Shown one piece after another: positions 39,083 through 44,822 of a DNA stretch of 45,045 nt; position 1 is the first letter of the stretch; each line of letters begins with the position of its first letter. A program made the translations under genes and the position numbers. Source of the stretch: a virus; the IMG/VR virus record IMGVR_UViG_3300027800_000007, positions 1 to 45,045 of that record; one strand, given 5' to 3'. Under the pieces are notes generated by a model, which saw only the letters and a program-made list of their open reading frames with translations, was not told where the DNA came from and did not search any database.

Positions 39083-39217
39083 ATGGAGTCCGAAAGCAGC
39101 AATAAGCCACGGAGGGCAATCCCGTCCGAGGCAATCAGTAATTATCAGAGAATAGTGGAGGCAGTAAAGGAACAGAACCGCCGGATTGAAGAATCCGAGC
39201 GGTTGGAGGCTTGTTAG
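39083..39217 (+). CDS. 44-residue peptide behind a strong regulated promoter
   Basis: The ORF has a strong ribosome site (AGGGAGGCAAGG) and its own operator-promoter. It is basic at the N-terminus ('NKPRRAIPSEAI') and then forms a single long charged helix ('YQRIVEAVKEQNRRIEESERL'). It may bind its operator as a dimer or act as a small regulator. It is convergent with the lipoprotein gene on the other strand, and their stops overlap by 2 nt. Confidence 0.6.
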   Translation: MESESSNKPRRAIPSEAISNYQRIVEAVKEQNRRIEESERLEAC

Positions 39218-39561
39218 CGAGTCATACGCATGACATATCCGTCTTCTTTACGCTTAACAATAAGCTCATTAGAAGAAGAGTACGAAATGTCGTAAGTTTG
39301 AGAACCTTCTTTGTCATCGAATTTTAAAATGAGAATGTCTTCAGTTATAGAGTAAGTTCCTTTTACGGGATTAAATGTTGGAATAAAAACAATAAATGAT
39401 TTGTCTTTTGAAAAAACGTAATACACGAAAAGTGTGTTTTCTTCAGCGGGCTTAAGTTTATCAAATGGCGGATCAAGAACCTTCCATTTACCGACAATAT
39501 CGGTCTTTCCGAAACAAGAAGAGAAAACCAAAATAGCCAAAACCATACATAATTTTTTCAT
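39214..39561 (-). CDS. Putative lipoprotein, lipocalin-like
   Basis: 115 residues from ATG at 39561 (AGGTG site on the - strand). Signal: 'MKKLCMVLAILVFSSC' with Cys16 as the lipidated residue and Phe at -3. The mature part is beta-rich: 'DIVGKWKVLDPPFD', 'GTYSITEDILILKFDD' and 'NELIVKRKEDGYVM'. That is the plan of small lipocalin-like bacterial proteins. Last gene of the - strand cassette. Likely located in the envelope of the lysogen. Confidence 0.75.
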   Translation of the reverse strand: MKKLCMVLAILVFSSCFGKTDIVGKWKVLDPPFDKLKPAEENTLFVYYVFSKDKSFIVFIPTFNPVKGTYSITEDILILKFDDKEGSQTYDISYSSSNELIVKRKEDGYVMRMTR

Positions 39562-39566
39562 TGTTA

Positions 39567-39872
39567 TCACCTGTTACACTTAGGACATACTTTTCTATCA
39601 AGGTCGTACTCTGTTTCACAGTACGGGCATTTTCTTTTATTAAAACCAAGCATAAGCAATCTGCGAAGATCCTCATAATCAAGTTTGCGCTGAATTTCGT
39701 TCTTGTCGGCTTTATCGACAAGGTAGGCGATGGCGAAATATGTTATACTCTGAATTATACCGGCAATAATAAACAACACTGAAAGCTTTAGTTCCCTCAT
39801 GGCATCATCAAGACCTAAAACGATTCCGCCGATTATAGACAATATACCAAGAAAAATAAGAATGTTTCTCAT
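39567..39872 (-). CDS. Two-span membrane protein with C-terminal zinc ribbon (copy 1)
   Basis: 101 residues with GAGGTAA upstream on the - strand. Two membrane segments lie at about 4-22 and 30-54; then comes a charged linker and a zinc ribbon 'CPYCETEYDLDRKVCPKC' at the end. It is a tandem paralogue of the 39882-40187 gene. Both termini of the hairpin would face the same side, with the ribbon in the cytoplasm. No family name; superinfection exclusion is a possibility by location. Confidence 0.75.
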   Translation of the reverse strand: MRNILIFLGILSIIGGIVLGLDDAMRELKLSVLFIIAGIIQSITYFAIAYLVDKADKNEIQRKLDYEDLRRLLMLGFNKRKCPYCETEYDLDRKVCPKCNR

Positions 39873-39881
39873 TGTTTTACC

Positions 39882-40187
39882 TCACTTAAAACATTTAGGG
39901 CACACAAGGGAATCATGGTTGTATTCTGTTCCGCATGTGGGGCACGATTTTTTAGGGACAATTCTTGAAAAAATCCCATTGATTTTAGTAAATTCAGAAA
40001 GAAGTTTGTTTTCTGTTATCTCAGACTTATGATATAGATGTGCGATAGCGAAATAGACAACGCTTTGCGTTATTCCTGAAATAATACAGAAATTAGACAA
40101 CTTCATGTATTGCACGGCATCAGATTGACTGAGCACAAAACCGCCGATGACCGTTATAATTCCTAAAGCAATAAAAAGATATTTCAT
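39882..40187 (-). CDS. Two-span membrane protein with C-terminal zinc ribbon (copy 2)
   Basis: 101 residues from ATG at 40187 (GAGG site; a GTG at 40199 is in frame). Same plan as copy 1: 'LFIALGIITVIGGFVLS', 'FCIISGITQSVVYFAIAHL', then 'CPTCGTEYNHDSLVCPKC'. The two copies keep the IIxGxxQSxxYFAIA core and the ribbon spacing and differ in the linker, an old tandem duplication. Confidence 0.75.
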   Translation of the reverse strand: MKYLFIALGIITVIGGFVLSQSDAVQYMKLSNFCIISGITQSVVYFAIAHLYHKSEITENKLLSEFTKINGIFSRIVPKKSCPTCGTEYNHDSLVCPKCFK

Positions 40188-40195
40188 TGTTTGCC

Positions 40196-40576
40196 TCACA
40201 TTAAAAAATATTTAAGAAGATCATAAGTGCCATCATCGGTTTCTTTGATTTTTGCACTACTTGCTGTTCCATCCGGAAGAGTGGAAGCAATCACAGTTTC
40301 CTGACCAACTGCAAATGCAACGGAAATATTTATTTTGCCACCAGTTGCCCATAGACAATAGTTCTTTTCTCCATTTGGGAAAGCCACCATTGCACCAACG
40401 AAGTAAACATTTTTGAAGTCTTTTGACTTAACTGTTTTAAATTCTGAAACAACAGAATAGCCTTCGACTAATGACTTTTTGATAATGTCTATTTGTTCGC
40501 CAGAAGCATCTTCTAATCTGCTTGGAGAAGAGCAAGCGAGAATAGAAACTAATAGAATAAAGCTAAGATATTTCAT
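40196..40576 (-). CDS. Putative lipoprotein, first gene of the conversion cassette
   Basis: 126 residues with GAGG upstream. Signal 'MKYLSFILLVSILAC' with Cys15 as lipid site. The mature part has 'KDFKNVYFVGAMVAFPNGEKNYCLWATGG', a beta-rich fold with one more Cys. No family recognised. It lies just downstream of the repressor gene on the same strand, the standard place for genes expressed in the lysogen. Confidence 0.75.
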   Translation of the reverse strand: MKYLSFILLVSILACSSPSRLEDASGEQIDIIKKSLVEGYSVVSEFKTVKSKDFKNVYFVGAMVAFPNGEKNYCLWATGGKINISVAFAVGQETVIASTLPDGTASSAKIKETDDGTYDLLKYFLM

Positions 40577-40634
40577 TTAAACCTCGTAGTATATAAATTT
40601 AATAATAATATCCGAAAGGGAAAAAACTAAGAAG

Positions 40635-40970
40635 TCAAGGCTTTTTTAGCCCTGTGAAGGTAGTCACAAATTCCACGTCCGCAGCGAGTCGAGAAGAAAT
40701 AAACTTCTGCTGCTCTTCAGTAAGCTGTGATAATGCGTCCATAGCCTCAAAAAACGTCATAGGAAGCTCTGTTTCGACTGAGGCAAGGACTTTCCATGCG
40801 TCAACGCCGCAGGCATCACAGATTTTAACAATAGTCTGATAGGTGAGATTATCTGAGTCCCAATATCTATTGACCGTAGGGGGAGCTACCCCAAGTTTGC
40901 CAGCAAGAGAAGCCTGAGAAATCCCCATTGTTTCTATCATATTCTTCAGTGTTTGACCTATAGTAGCCAC
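40635..40970 (-). CDS. HTH immunity repressor
   Basis: 111 residues from GTG at 40970, chosen because GAGG is 6 nt upstream and because the longer ATG forms would place the operator inside the gene. The helix-turn-helix is 'ISQASLAGKLGVAPPTVNRY', and the C-terminal part is helical with no peptidase motif, so it is not LexA-like in induction. The GTTC-N9-GAAC box (40984-41000) is directly upstream, indicating autoregulation. The antirepressors at 41819-43217 may inactivate it. Confidence 0.85.
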   Translation of the reverse strand: MATIGQTLKNMIETMGISQASLAGKLGVAPPTVNRYWDSDNLTYQTIVKICDACGVDAWKVLASVETELPMTFFEAMDALSQLTEEQQKFISSRLAADVEFVTTFTGLKKP

Positions 40971-40983
40971 AATAACCTCACGT

Positions 40984-41000
40984 GTTCCAAAAAATAGAAC
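40984..41000 (-). promoter_or_regulatory. GTTC-N9-GAAC box at the repressor gene
   Basis: GTTC-CAAAAAATA-GAAC, extended by one more pair on each side to GTGTTC/GAACAC. It is identical to the box at 34189-34205. It lies 14 nt before the repressor GTG and thus in its promoter or leader. Confidence 0.75.
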
Positions 41001-41064
41001 ACTTCTTTCCATCGACATAATAACCATAATAACTTAATAACGCATAAAAAAAAATGAAAAAAAC

Positions 41065-41105
41065 TTGACAAAATTGCTGTATATACTAATAGTCATTAGC
41101 ATATA
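41065..41105 (+). promoter_or_regulatory. Promoter region of the rightward early operon
   Basis: TTGACA at 41065-41070; the -10 is unclear, with TAGCAT at 41097 spaced 17 bp from TTGCTG as an option. CTAAT-AGTC-ATTAG (41086-41099), flanked by TATA/ATATA, is an inverted repeat, probably the target of the RHH protein at 41121. It is divergent from the repressor, about 100 bp away. Confidence 0.6.
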
Positions 41106-41120
41106 AGACAAGGGGGGCGC

Positions 41121-41285
41121 GTGGAAAAGGAATATACTACCTTCAAAGTCCTTAAAGAGGACATGCGCAAGTTTAGTGCTCTTGCCCGAAAGACTGGCGT
41201 TAAGCAGTATGTTCTTTTCAATAACATTTTTGATTATTATATCAAGAATAACAAAGAGAAGAACATCATTAAAGTATCCGACTGA
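41121..41285 (+). CDS. Ribbon-helix-helix-like regulator
   Basis: 54 residues from GTG 41121 with AAGGGGGG upstream, nearly the same G-rich leader as the RHH gene at 32161. 'EYTTFKVLKEDMRKFSALARKTG' then 'YVLFNNIFDYYIKNNKEK' fits a small Arc/CopG-like protein. It sits where lambda-type phages keep cro and may have that role. Confidence 0.65.
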   Translation: MEKEYTTFKVLKEDMRKFSALARKTGVKQYVLFNNIFDYYIKNNKEKNIIKVSD

Positions 41286-41309
41286 AATATAGCCCACGGG
41301 TTTATATTT

Positions 41310-41415
41310 GGGCGTGCTGCCCTAAAACGCAGGGGCGTCAGGCGGACGGAAAAGCGCAAGGGAAACGCGAACGGCGTATAAGCGTAAGTGACAGCGTGCG
41401 GCTGTTAAACGCAGG
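41310..41415 (+). ncRNA. Tandem array of four small pseudoknots
   Basis: Four units at 26-29 nt steps. Unit 1: GGGC/GCCC (41310-41322), TGC with GCA. Unit 2: CGTC/GACG (41336-41348), GCG with CGC. Unit 3: ACGC/GCGT (41365-41377), ACG with CGT. Unit 4: ACAGC/GCTGT (41391-41405), TGCG with CGCA. All have a 5-nt loop and an A-rich 4-6 nt connector before the second strand. Neither stem is conserved in sequence, but both are kept in pairing. The array lies between the RHH gene and the 41470 gene; no ORF fits. Confidence 0.65.
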
Positions 41416-41423
41416 AGAGGGAC

Positions 41424-41465
41424 GGGGCGAAAGCCCCTTCTCAATCCTCCGAAAAGCAAAGGAGG
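41424..41465 (+). promoter_or_regulatory. Hairpin plus sequestered ribosome site before the 41470 gene
   Basis: GGGGC-GAAA-GCCCC (41424-41437) is followed by CCTCC (41446-41450), which can pair with the SD GGAGG (41461-41465) over a 10-nt loop. The ATG is at 41470. Together with the pseudoknot array, the leader is 184 nt long, unusual for a 99-residue phage gene. Confidence 0.6.
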
Positions 41466-41469
41466 TATC

Positions 41470-41769
41470 ATGATAAACAAATACGACGAAGAACTTGAAA
41501 CAAACGTGGATATTGACACGGTAATTACTGATAGGGTAAAAACCGCCTGCAATGCACACCTCAGAAGTCTGCTCTCGGATGCTCTTTCAGAGCCTGACGG
41601 GAAAAAGAGAGTCTTAACGATTAAAATCGAAATGTATTCAGATCAGATGAATATCGACAAGGCAAAAACAAAAGTTTCAGTAAAAGCGAAATTGCCCGAA
41701 GCTGATCCGGACGAATTTGAGATGAATCTTGATTTTACAGGGCAGGGTAACCTTTTCTTGGTCAAGTAA
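41470..41769 (+). CDS. Hypothetical protein behind the pseudoknot leader
   Basis: 99 residues, acidic first half ('DEELETNVDIDTVITD') and a beta-rich second half ('RVLTIKIEMYSDQMN', 'KTKVSVKAKLPEADPD'). No family recognised; it does not look like ToxN-type toxins. It is the first larger protein of the rightward early operon, and its translation seems tightly controlled. Confidence 0.7.
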   Translation: MINKYDEELETNVDIDTVITDRVKTACNAHLRSLLSDALSEPDGKKRVLTIKIEMYSDQMNIDKAKTKVSVKAKLPEADPDEFEMNLDFTGQGNLFLVK

Positions 41770-41777
41770 CGAACATG

Positions 41778-41799
41778 GGCAGTCCAATTCCGGACTGCC
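41778..41799 (+). other. Intergenic hairpin
   Basis: GGCAGTCC (41778-41785), AATTCC, GGACTGCC (41792-41799): perfect 8-bp stem, no T-run. Followed by AGCGAGGTAAAGATG, the ribosome site and start of the next gene. Confidence 0.6.
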
Positions 41800-41818
41800 T
41801 AATAACAGCGAGGTAAAG

Positions 41819-42439
41819 ATGAACACAAAGGAAATAGCATTAGCAGTAAATAAAACAGAAAGATCGGTAAGAAATTGGGCTAAAAAAGTGGCGGAAAAAA
41901 ATTCCGTCATGGCGGAAAAGATTTCCGCCAGTACTTCGACTCATCCGGCGGATTATGATCTCGAAGAAACTCTAATGATTATTGAAACCGGCTTAGGGAA
42001 AAATGCTGCGGCTCTATACGAAGTAAATGCCCGAAAACAACCAATGGGGAAAATCGTCTCTTTCCCTGAATCATCATTAAGTCAGAAAGACATCGAAGTA
42101 ATATCTATGATATTTGCAGAATGTGTCAAAAAGATTGATGCGAGAATGAGCAGAATTGAAGAGAAGATTGAAGAGCGCAGAGCCTTGCTTCCTGCTCCGG
42201 AAATAGCACCAAGAGACAGAATCAATATGATAATCAGAGATTATGCTGATAGAAACAGAATGCCTTTTGCCACAGCTTATAGTGAACTTTATAAAATATT
42301 CAATTACACGTACGGATGCAATGTGAATGCTTCAGCGAAACACCGAGGCGTTGCCATTATAGAATATATCGAATCTGAGGGATTGATTGAGAATCTTGAA
42401 TCAGTCGCAGTTTCCAAGTTTAGTCCGAGAATGGCATAA
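41819..42439 (+). CDS. ORF6C-domain regulator / antirepressor
   Basis: 206 residues from ATG 41819 (AGCGAGGTAAAG). N-terminal helix-turn-helix 'MNTKEIALAVNKTERSVRNW', then 'DYDLEETLMIIETGLGKNAA', a coiled coil (about 112-130), and a C-terminal ORF6C-like domain ('PRDRINMIIRDYADRNRM' to 'YIESEGLIENL'). ORF6C domains occur at the end of phage antirepressors. Probably antagonises the repressor at 40635. Confidence 0.75.
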   Translation: MNTKEIALAVNKTERSVRNWAKKVAEKNSVMAEKISASTSTHPADYDLEETLMIIETGLGKNAAALYEVNARKQPMGKIVSFPESSLSQKDIEVISMIFAECVKKIDARMSRIEEKIEERRALLPAPEIAPRDRINMIIRDYADRNRMPFATAYSELYKIFNYTYGCNVNASAKHRGVAIIEYIESEGLIENLESVAVSKFSPRMA

Positions 42440-42450
42440 AAATTTCCCAC

Positions 42451-42466
42451 GGTCGAATTTTCGACC
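42451..42466 (+). other. Intergenic hairpin
   Basis: GGTCGA (42451-42456), ATTT, TCGACC (42461-42466). Followed by AAGCGAGGTAAATATG, the same ribosome-site string as the preceding gene, so hairpin plus leader seem duplicated as a unit with a changed stem. Confidence 0.6.
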
Positions 42467-42482
42467 ATCAAGCGAGGTAAAT

Positions 42483-43217
42483 ATGAACGAAATCAAAATA
42501 TTTGAAAATCCCGAATTCGGCAAAGTGAGAACAGCAGAAATCAATAACGAGACAATGTTCTGTCTTCTTGATGTTTGCAAGGCACTTGATATTTTTAATG
42601 TTTCGGAATGTAAAAGAAGGCTTCAAAAAGATTGGGTCAGTAGTGCTGAGGTAATCGATGACTTAGGTCGGAAAAGATTTGCAACATTCATCAATGAAAG
42701 CAATCTTTACCGTGTAATATTTCAGAGTAGGAAACCTTCAGCTGTAAAGTTTACTGATTGGGTAACAACAGAGGTTTTGCCGTCAATACGCAAAACCGGT
42801 CAATATTCCATCGTTAAAGACCTATCAAACATTCCTAATTTTCGTAATCCGGCGGAAGCGGCTCGCGCATGGGCTGATCAGTATGATAGAGCGGATAAGG
42901 CAGAAGAGATTCTGTCGAAGGAAAAGCCGAAGATTGAATTCTATAATGCAGTTGCCGGAAGCAAAGACGCTGTTGAAATGAGCGCCGTTGCAAAAATGCT
43001 CGATAAGAAGATCGGACGTAATAATCTTTTTCAGTTTTTGCGTGAGAAGAAAATTCTCCGCGATAACAACGAACCCTATCAGGAGTACATTGACCGTGGT
43101 TGGTTTAGAGTTATTGAACAGAAATACACAACACCCGAAGGAGAAACCAAGATTAACATCAAGCCCCTTGTTTACCAGAAGGGAATCGAAAAAATAAACA
43201 GGATGCTTGAAGCATGA
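42483..43217 (+). CDS. BRO-N / KilAC antirepressor
   Basis: 244 residues from ATG 42483. The N-terminal BRO-N domain (1-110) has 'FCLLDVCKALDI', 'DDLGRKRFATFINESNLYRVIF' and 'FTDWVTTEVLPSIRKTGQY'. The C-terminal KilAC/ANT domain has 'VEMSAVAKMLDKKIGRNNLFQFLREKKIL' split by charged residues and 'YIDRGWFRV'. Such proteins bind phage repressors or DNA to trigger lytic growth. It overlaps the LexA-like gene by 4 nt. Confidence 0.92.
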   Translation: MNEIKIFENPEFGKVRTAEINNETMFCLLDVCKALDIFNVSECKRRLQKDWVSSAEVIDDLGRKRFATFINESNLYRVIFQSRKPSAVKFTDWVTTEVLPSIRKTGQYSIVKDLSNIPNFRNPAEAARAWADQYDRADKAEEILSKEKPKIEFYNAVAGSKDAVEMSAVAKMLDKKIGRNNLFQFLREKKILRDNNEPYQEYIDRGWFRVIEQKYTTPEGETKINIKPLVYQKGIEKINRMLEA

Positions 43218-43420
43218 AAGAACTTACAGAGAGACAGGAAGCAATCTATAATTTCGTGAAAGACTTCATTGAAAAAAAGAATTACTCTCCGTCTTTCAGA
43301 GAAATATCAGATAAGTTTTCGATAACAATCAGAGGCGTTTCAGATCATTTGAAGCTCATAAAAAAGAAGGGGTATATTGATTATTCATCAAAGTTAGCTC
43401 GGACAATAGTTATAAAATAA
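43214..43420 (+). CDS. LexA DNA-binding domain without peptidase
   Basis: 68 residues. 'LTERQEAIYNFVKDFIEKKNYSPSFREISDKF' to 'LKLIKKKGYIDYSSKLARTIVI' follows the N-terminal winged helix of LexA almost position by position. The Ser/Lys self-cleaving domain (about 130 residues) is absent, and the gene ends cleanly. It could bind SOS boxes as a repressor not removable by RecA, or help or replace host LexA in prophage control. It is coupled to the antirepressor gene. Confidence 0.85.
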   Translation: MKELTERQEAIYNFVKDFIEKKNYSPSFREISDKFSITIRGVSDHLKLIKKKGYIDYSSKLARTIVIK

Positions 43421-43435
43421 ACAGGAGGCTCTACA

Positions 43436-43603
43436 ATGTTTTTCAGGAAGAAAGAAAAAAAATACAGAATGATGTCATATTCGGAATACTGTCAAAAGTG
43501 GGGTAAGGTTTCCACGAAGCGTTATGCTGAATTAACTGATTTCGCCCTTCGTCTGCATGATAAGTTCGCTTACAGCCTGAAGATATACACGGAGGTTGCA
43601 TAA
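43436..43603 (+). CDS. Small basic hypothetical protein
   Basis: 55 residues from ATG 43436 with an ACAGGAGG site. Basic N-terminus 'MFFRKKEKKYRMM', then a helical, Tyr-rich part. The stop overlaps the next ATG (TAATG). No family recognised. Confidence 0.6.
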   Translation: MFFRKKEKKYRMMSYSEYCQKWGKVSTKRYAELTDFALRLHDKFAYSLKIYTEVA

Positions 43604-43794
43604 TGTCAGAGTTTGAAGAAAAAGCAATACTTCCAAAAATTACAGAGTATATCAAAGAGCACAAACAGAAAACGTCCGTATTCGGCATTGTTCAGGATTT
43701 GCACAAGCAAGGAATACATGTATCAGTTCAGAGGGTTGTTAAGCTGATAGAAAACTCTCCCGAACTCATTAGAATATTGTCAGAGGTTGCATAA
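43603..43794 (+). CDS. Small winged-helix-like protein
   Basis: 63 residues. 'ILPKITEYIKEHKQKTSVFGIVQDLHKQGIHVSVQRVVKLIE' has the spacing of a small winged helix. Overlaps both neighbours by one base, with CGGAGG upstream. Function not known; probably an accessory of the replication protein that follows. Confidence 0.6.
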   Translation: MSEFEEKAILPKITEYIKEHKQKTSVFGIVQDLHKQGIHVSVQRVVKLIENSPELIRILSEVA

Positions 43795-44822
43795 TGGAGT
43801 ATTCTTTCGACATTAATGTGGCTGAGAAATACGGAGTTGACGAAGCCATAATGATTAAGAATTTCCAGTATTGGATTATGAAGAATAAAGCTTCAAAAAA
43901 ACACTCTTATGATGGGCGAACATGGACGTATAATTCTGCTGAAGAGTATACAATATTTTTTCCTTTTTGGTCGTCAAAACAGATACGAAGAATTCTTGCT
44001 TCTTTGATTTCTCAAGGCGCTATAATTACGGGGAATTATAATAAAGTCAGGTACGATCAGACTCTATGGTATGCTTTTGATGATGAATCAGAATTTCTTT
44101 CAGGAATATCTCCGAAAAGATTCGTTCATGGTCACGTGTATATCATCGAAGAAAAAGGTCTTTATAAAATCGGATGTTCTTCTGATTATGAAAGAAGACT
44201 TAAAAAATTCAAAACTGCCCAACTTGTAGCGGTATATGAAACGGACAATATCTTTAAAGACGAGAGAAAAATACATTTATTATTTGATGAAAAGAGGGTT
44301 TGCGGAGAATGGTTTGAGTTAAATCCAAATGACCTTATGGAAATTTCCAATTTCCCATTTGAGAAAATGGAAAATCCCGAACGGGAAGATCAAACTGACC
44401 ATAAAGGCAAACCTATACCAGATAATAAACCAGATATATTAACAGATAATAAGACAAATGATGTCCCAGCACCGCTGGACGCGGATGCTGTGAGGTTGAC
44501 TCAGTTCTTTTACGATGAAATAGTCAGGATAAGAAATCCAAAGATTTGGCTTAAAAATGCTCCGGACTTAGCGAAATGGAGACCGCATATTGAGAGGATG
44601 CACACTATTGACGGACTGAGTTATGCCGAAATAGAAAAAGTAATCCGGTGGGTTACGCAACACGATTTCTGGTCTAAAAATATTCTTAGCGCGGAAACGC
44701 TGAGACGGCAAACGAGAGAGAAGGATTTTCTCGGATGTATTGAGTCTCAGAAAAAATCAGTACCGAACGTAGATGACGCGCAGAAGCGACTTGCTGAACT
44801 TAATGAGAGGTATGGAACATGA
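43794..44822 (+). CDS. Replication protein with inserted GIY-YIG domain
   Basis: 342 residues. Residues 1-105 form a winged helix of the phage replisome-organiser kind ('WSSKQIRRILASLISQGAII'). Residues about 115-185 are a GIY-YIG (T5orf172/MUG113-like) nuclease module: 'GHVYIIEEKGLYKIGCS' with the GIY/YIG-type strands, Arg in 'DYERRLKKF', and 'RVCGEWFEL' with the catalytic Glu. A Lys/Asp linker leads to a C-terminal helical domain ('YAEIEKVIRWVTQHDFWSKNI') typical of DnaD-like or replication O-like proteins. The nuclease insertion suggests an initiator that nicks. Confidence 0.75.
   Translation: MEYSFDINVAEKYGVDEAIMIKNFQYWIMKNKASKKHSYDGRTWTYNSAEEYTIFFPFWSSKQIRRILASLISQGAIITGNYNKVRYDQTLWYAFDDESEFLSGISPKRFVHGHVYIIEEKGLYKIGCSSDYERRLKKFKTAQLVAVYETDNIFKDERKIHLLFDEKRVCGEWFELNPNDLMEISNFPFEKMENPEREDQTDHKGKPIPDNKPDILTDNKTNDVPAPLDADAVRLTQFFYDEIVRIRNPKIWLKNAPDLAKWRPHIERMHTIDGLSYAEIEKVIRWVTQHDFWSKNILSAETLRRQTREKDFLGCIESQKKSVPNVDDAQKRLAELNERYGT

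Noticed and set aside
41310-41769. Classical type III toxin-antitoxin system
   Set aside because: The tandem pseudoknots fit, but the downstream protein lacks any ToxN-like look and is shorter than known toxins. Kept only as an analogy.
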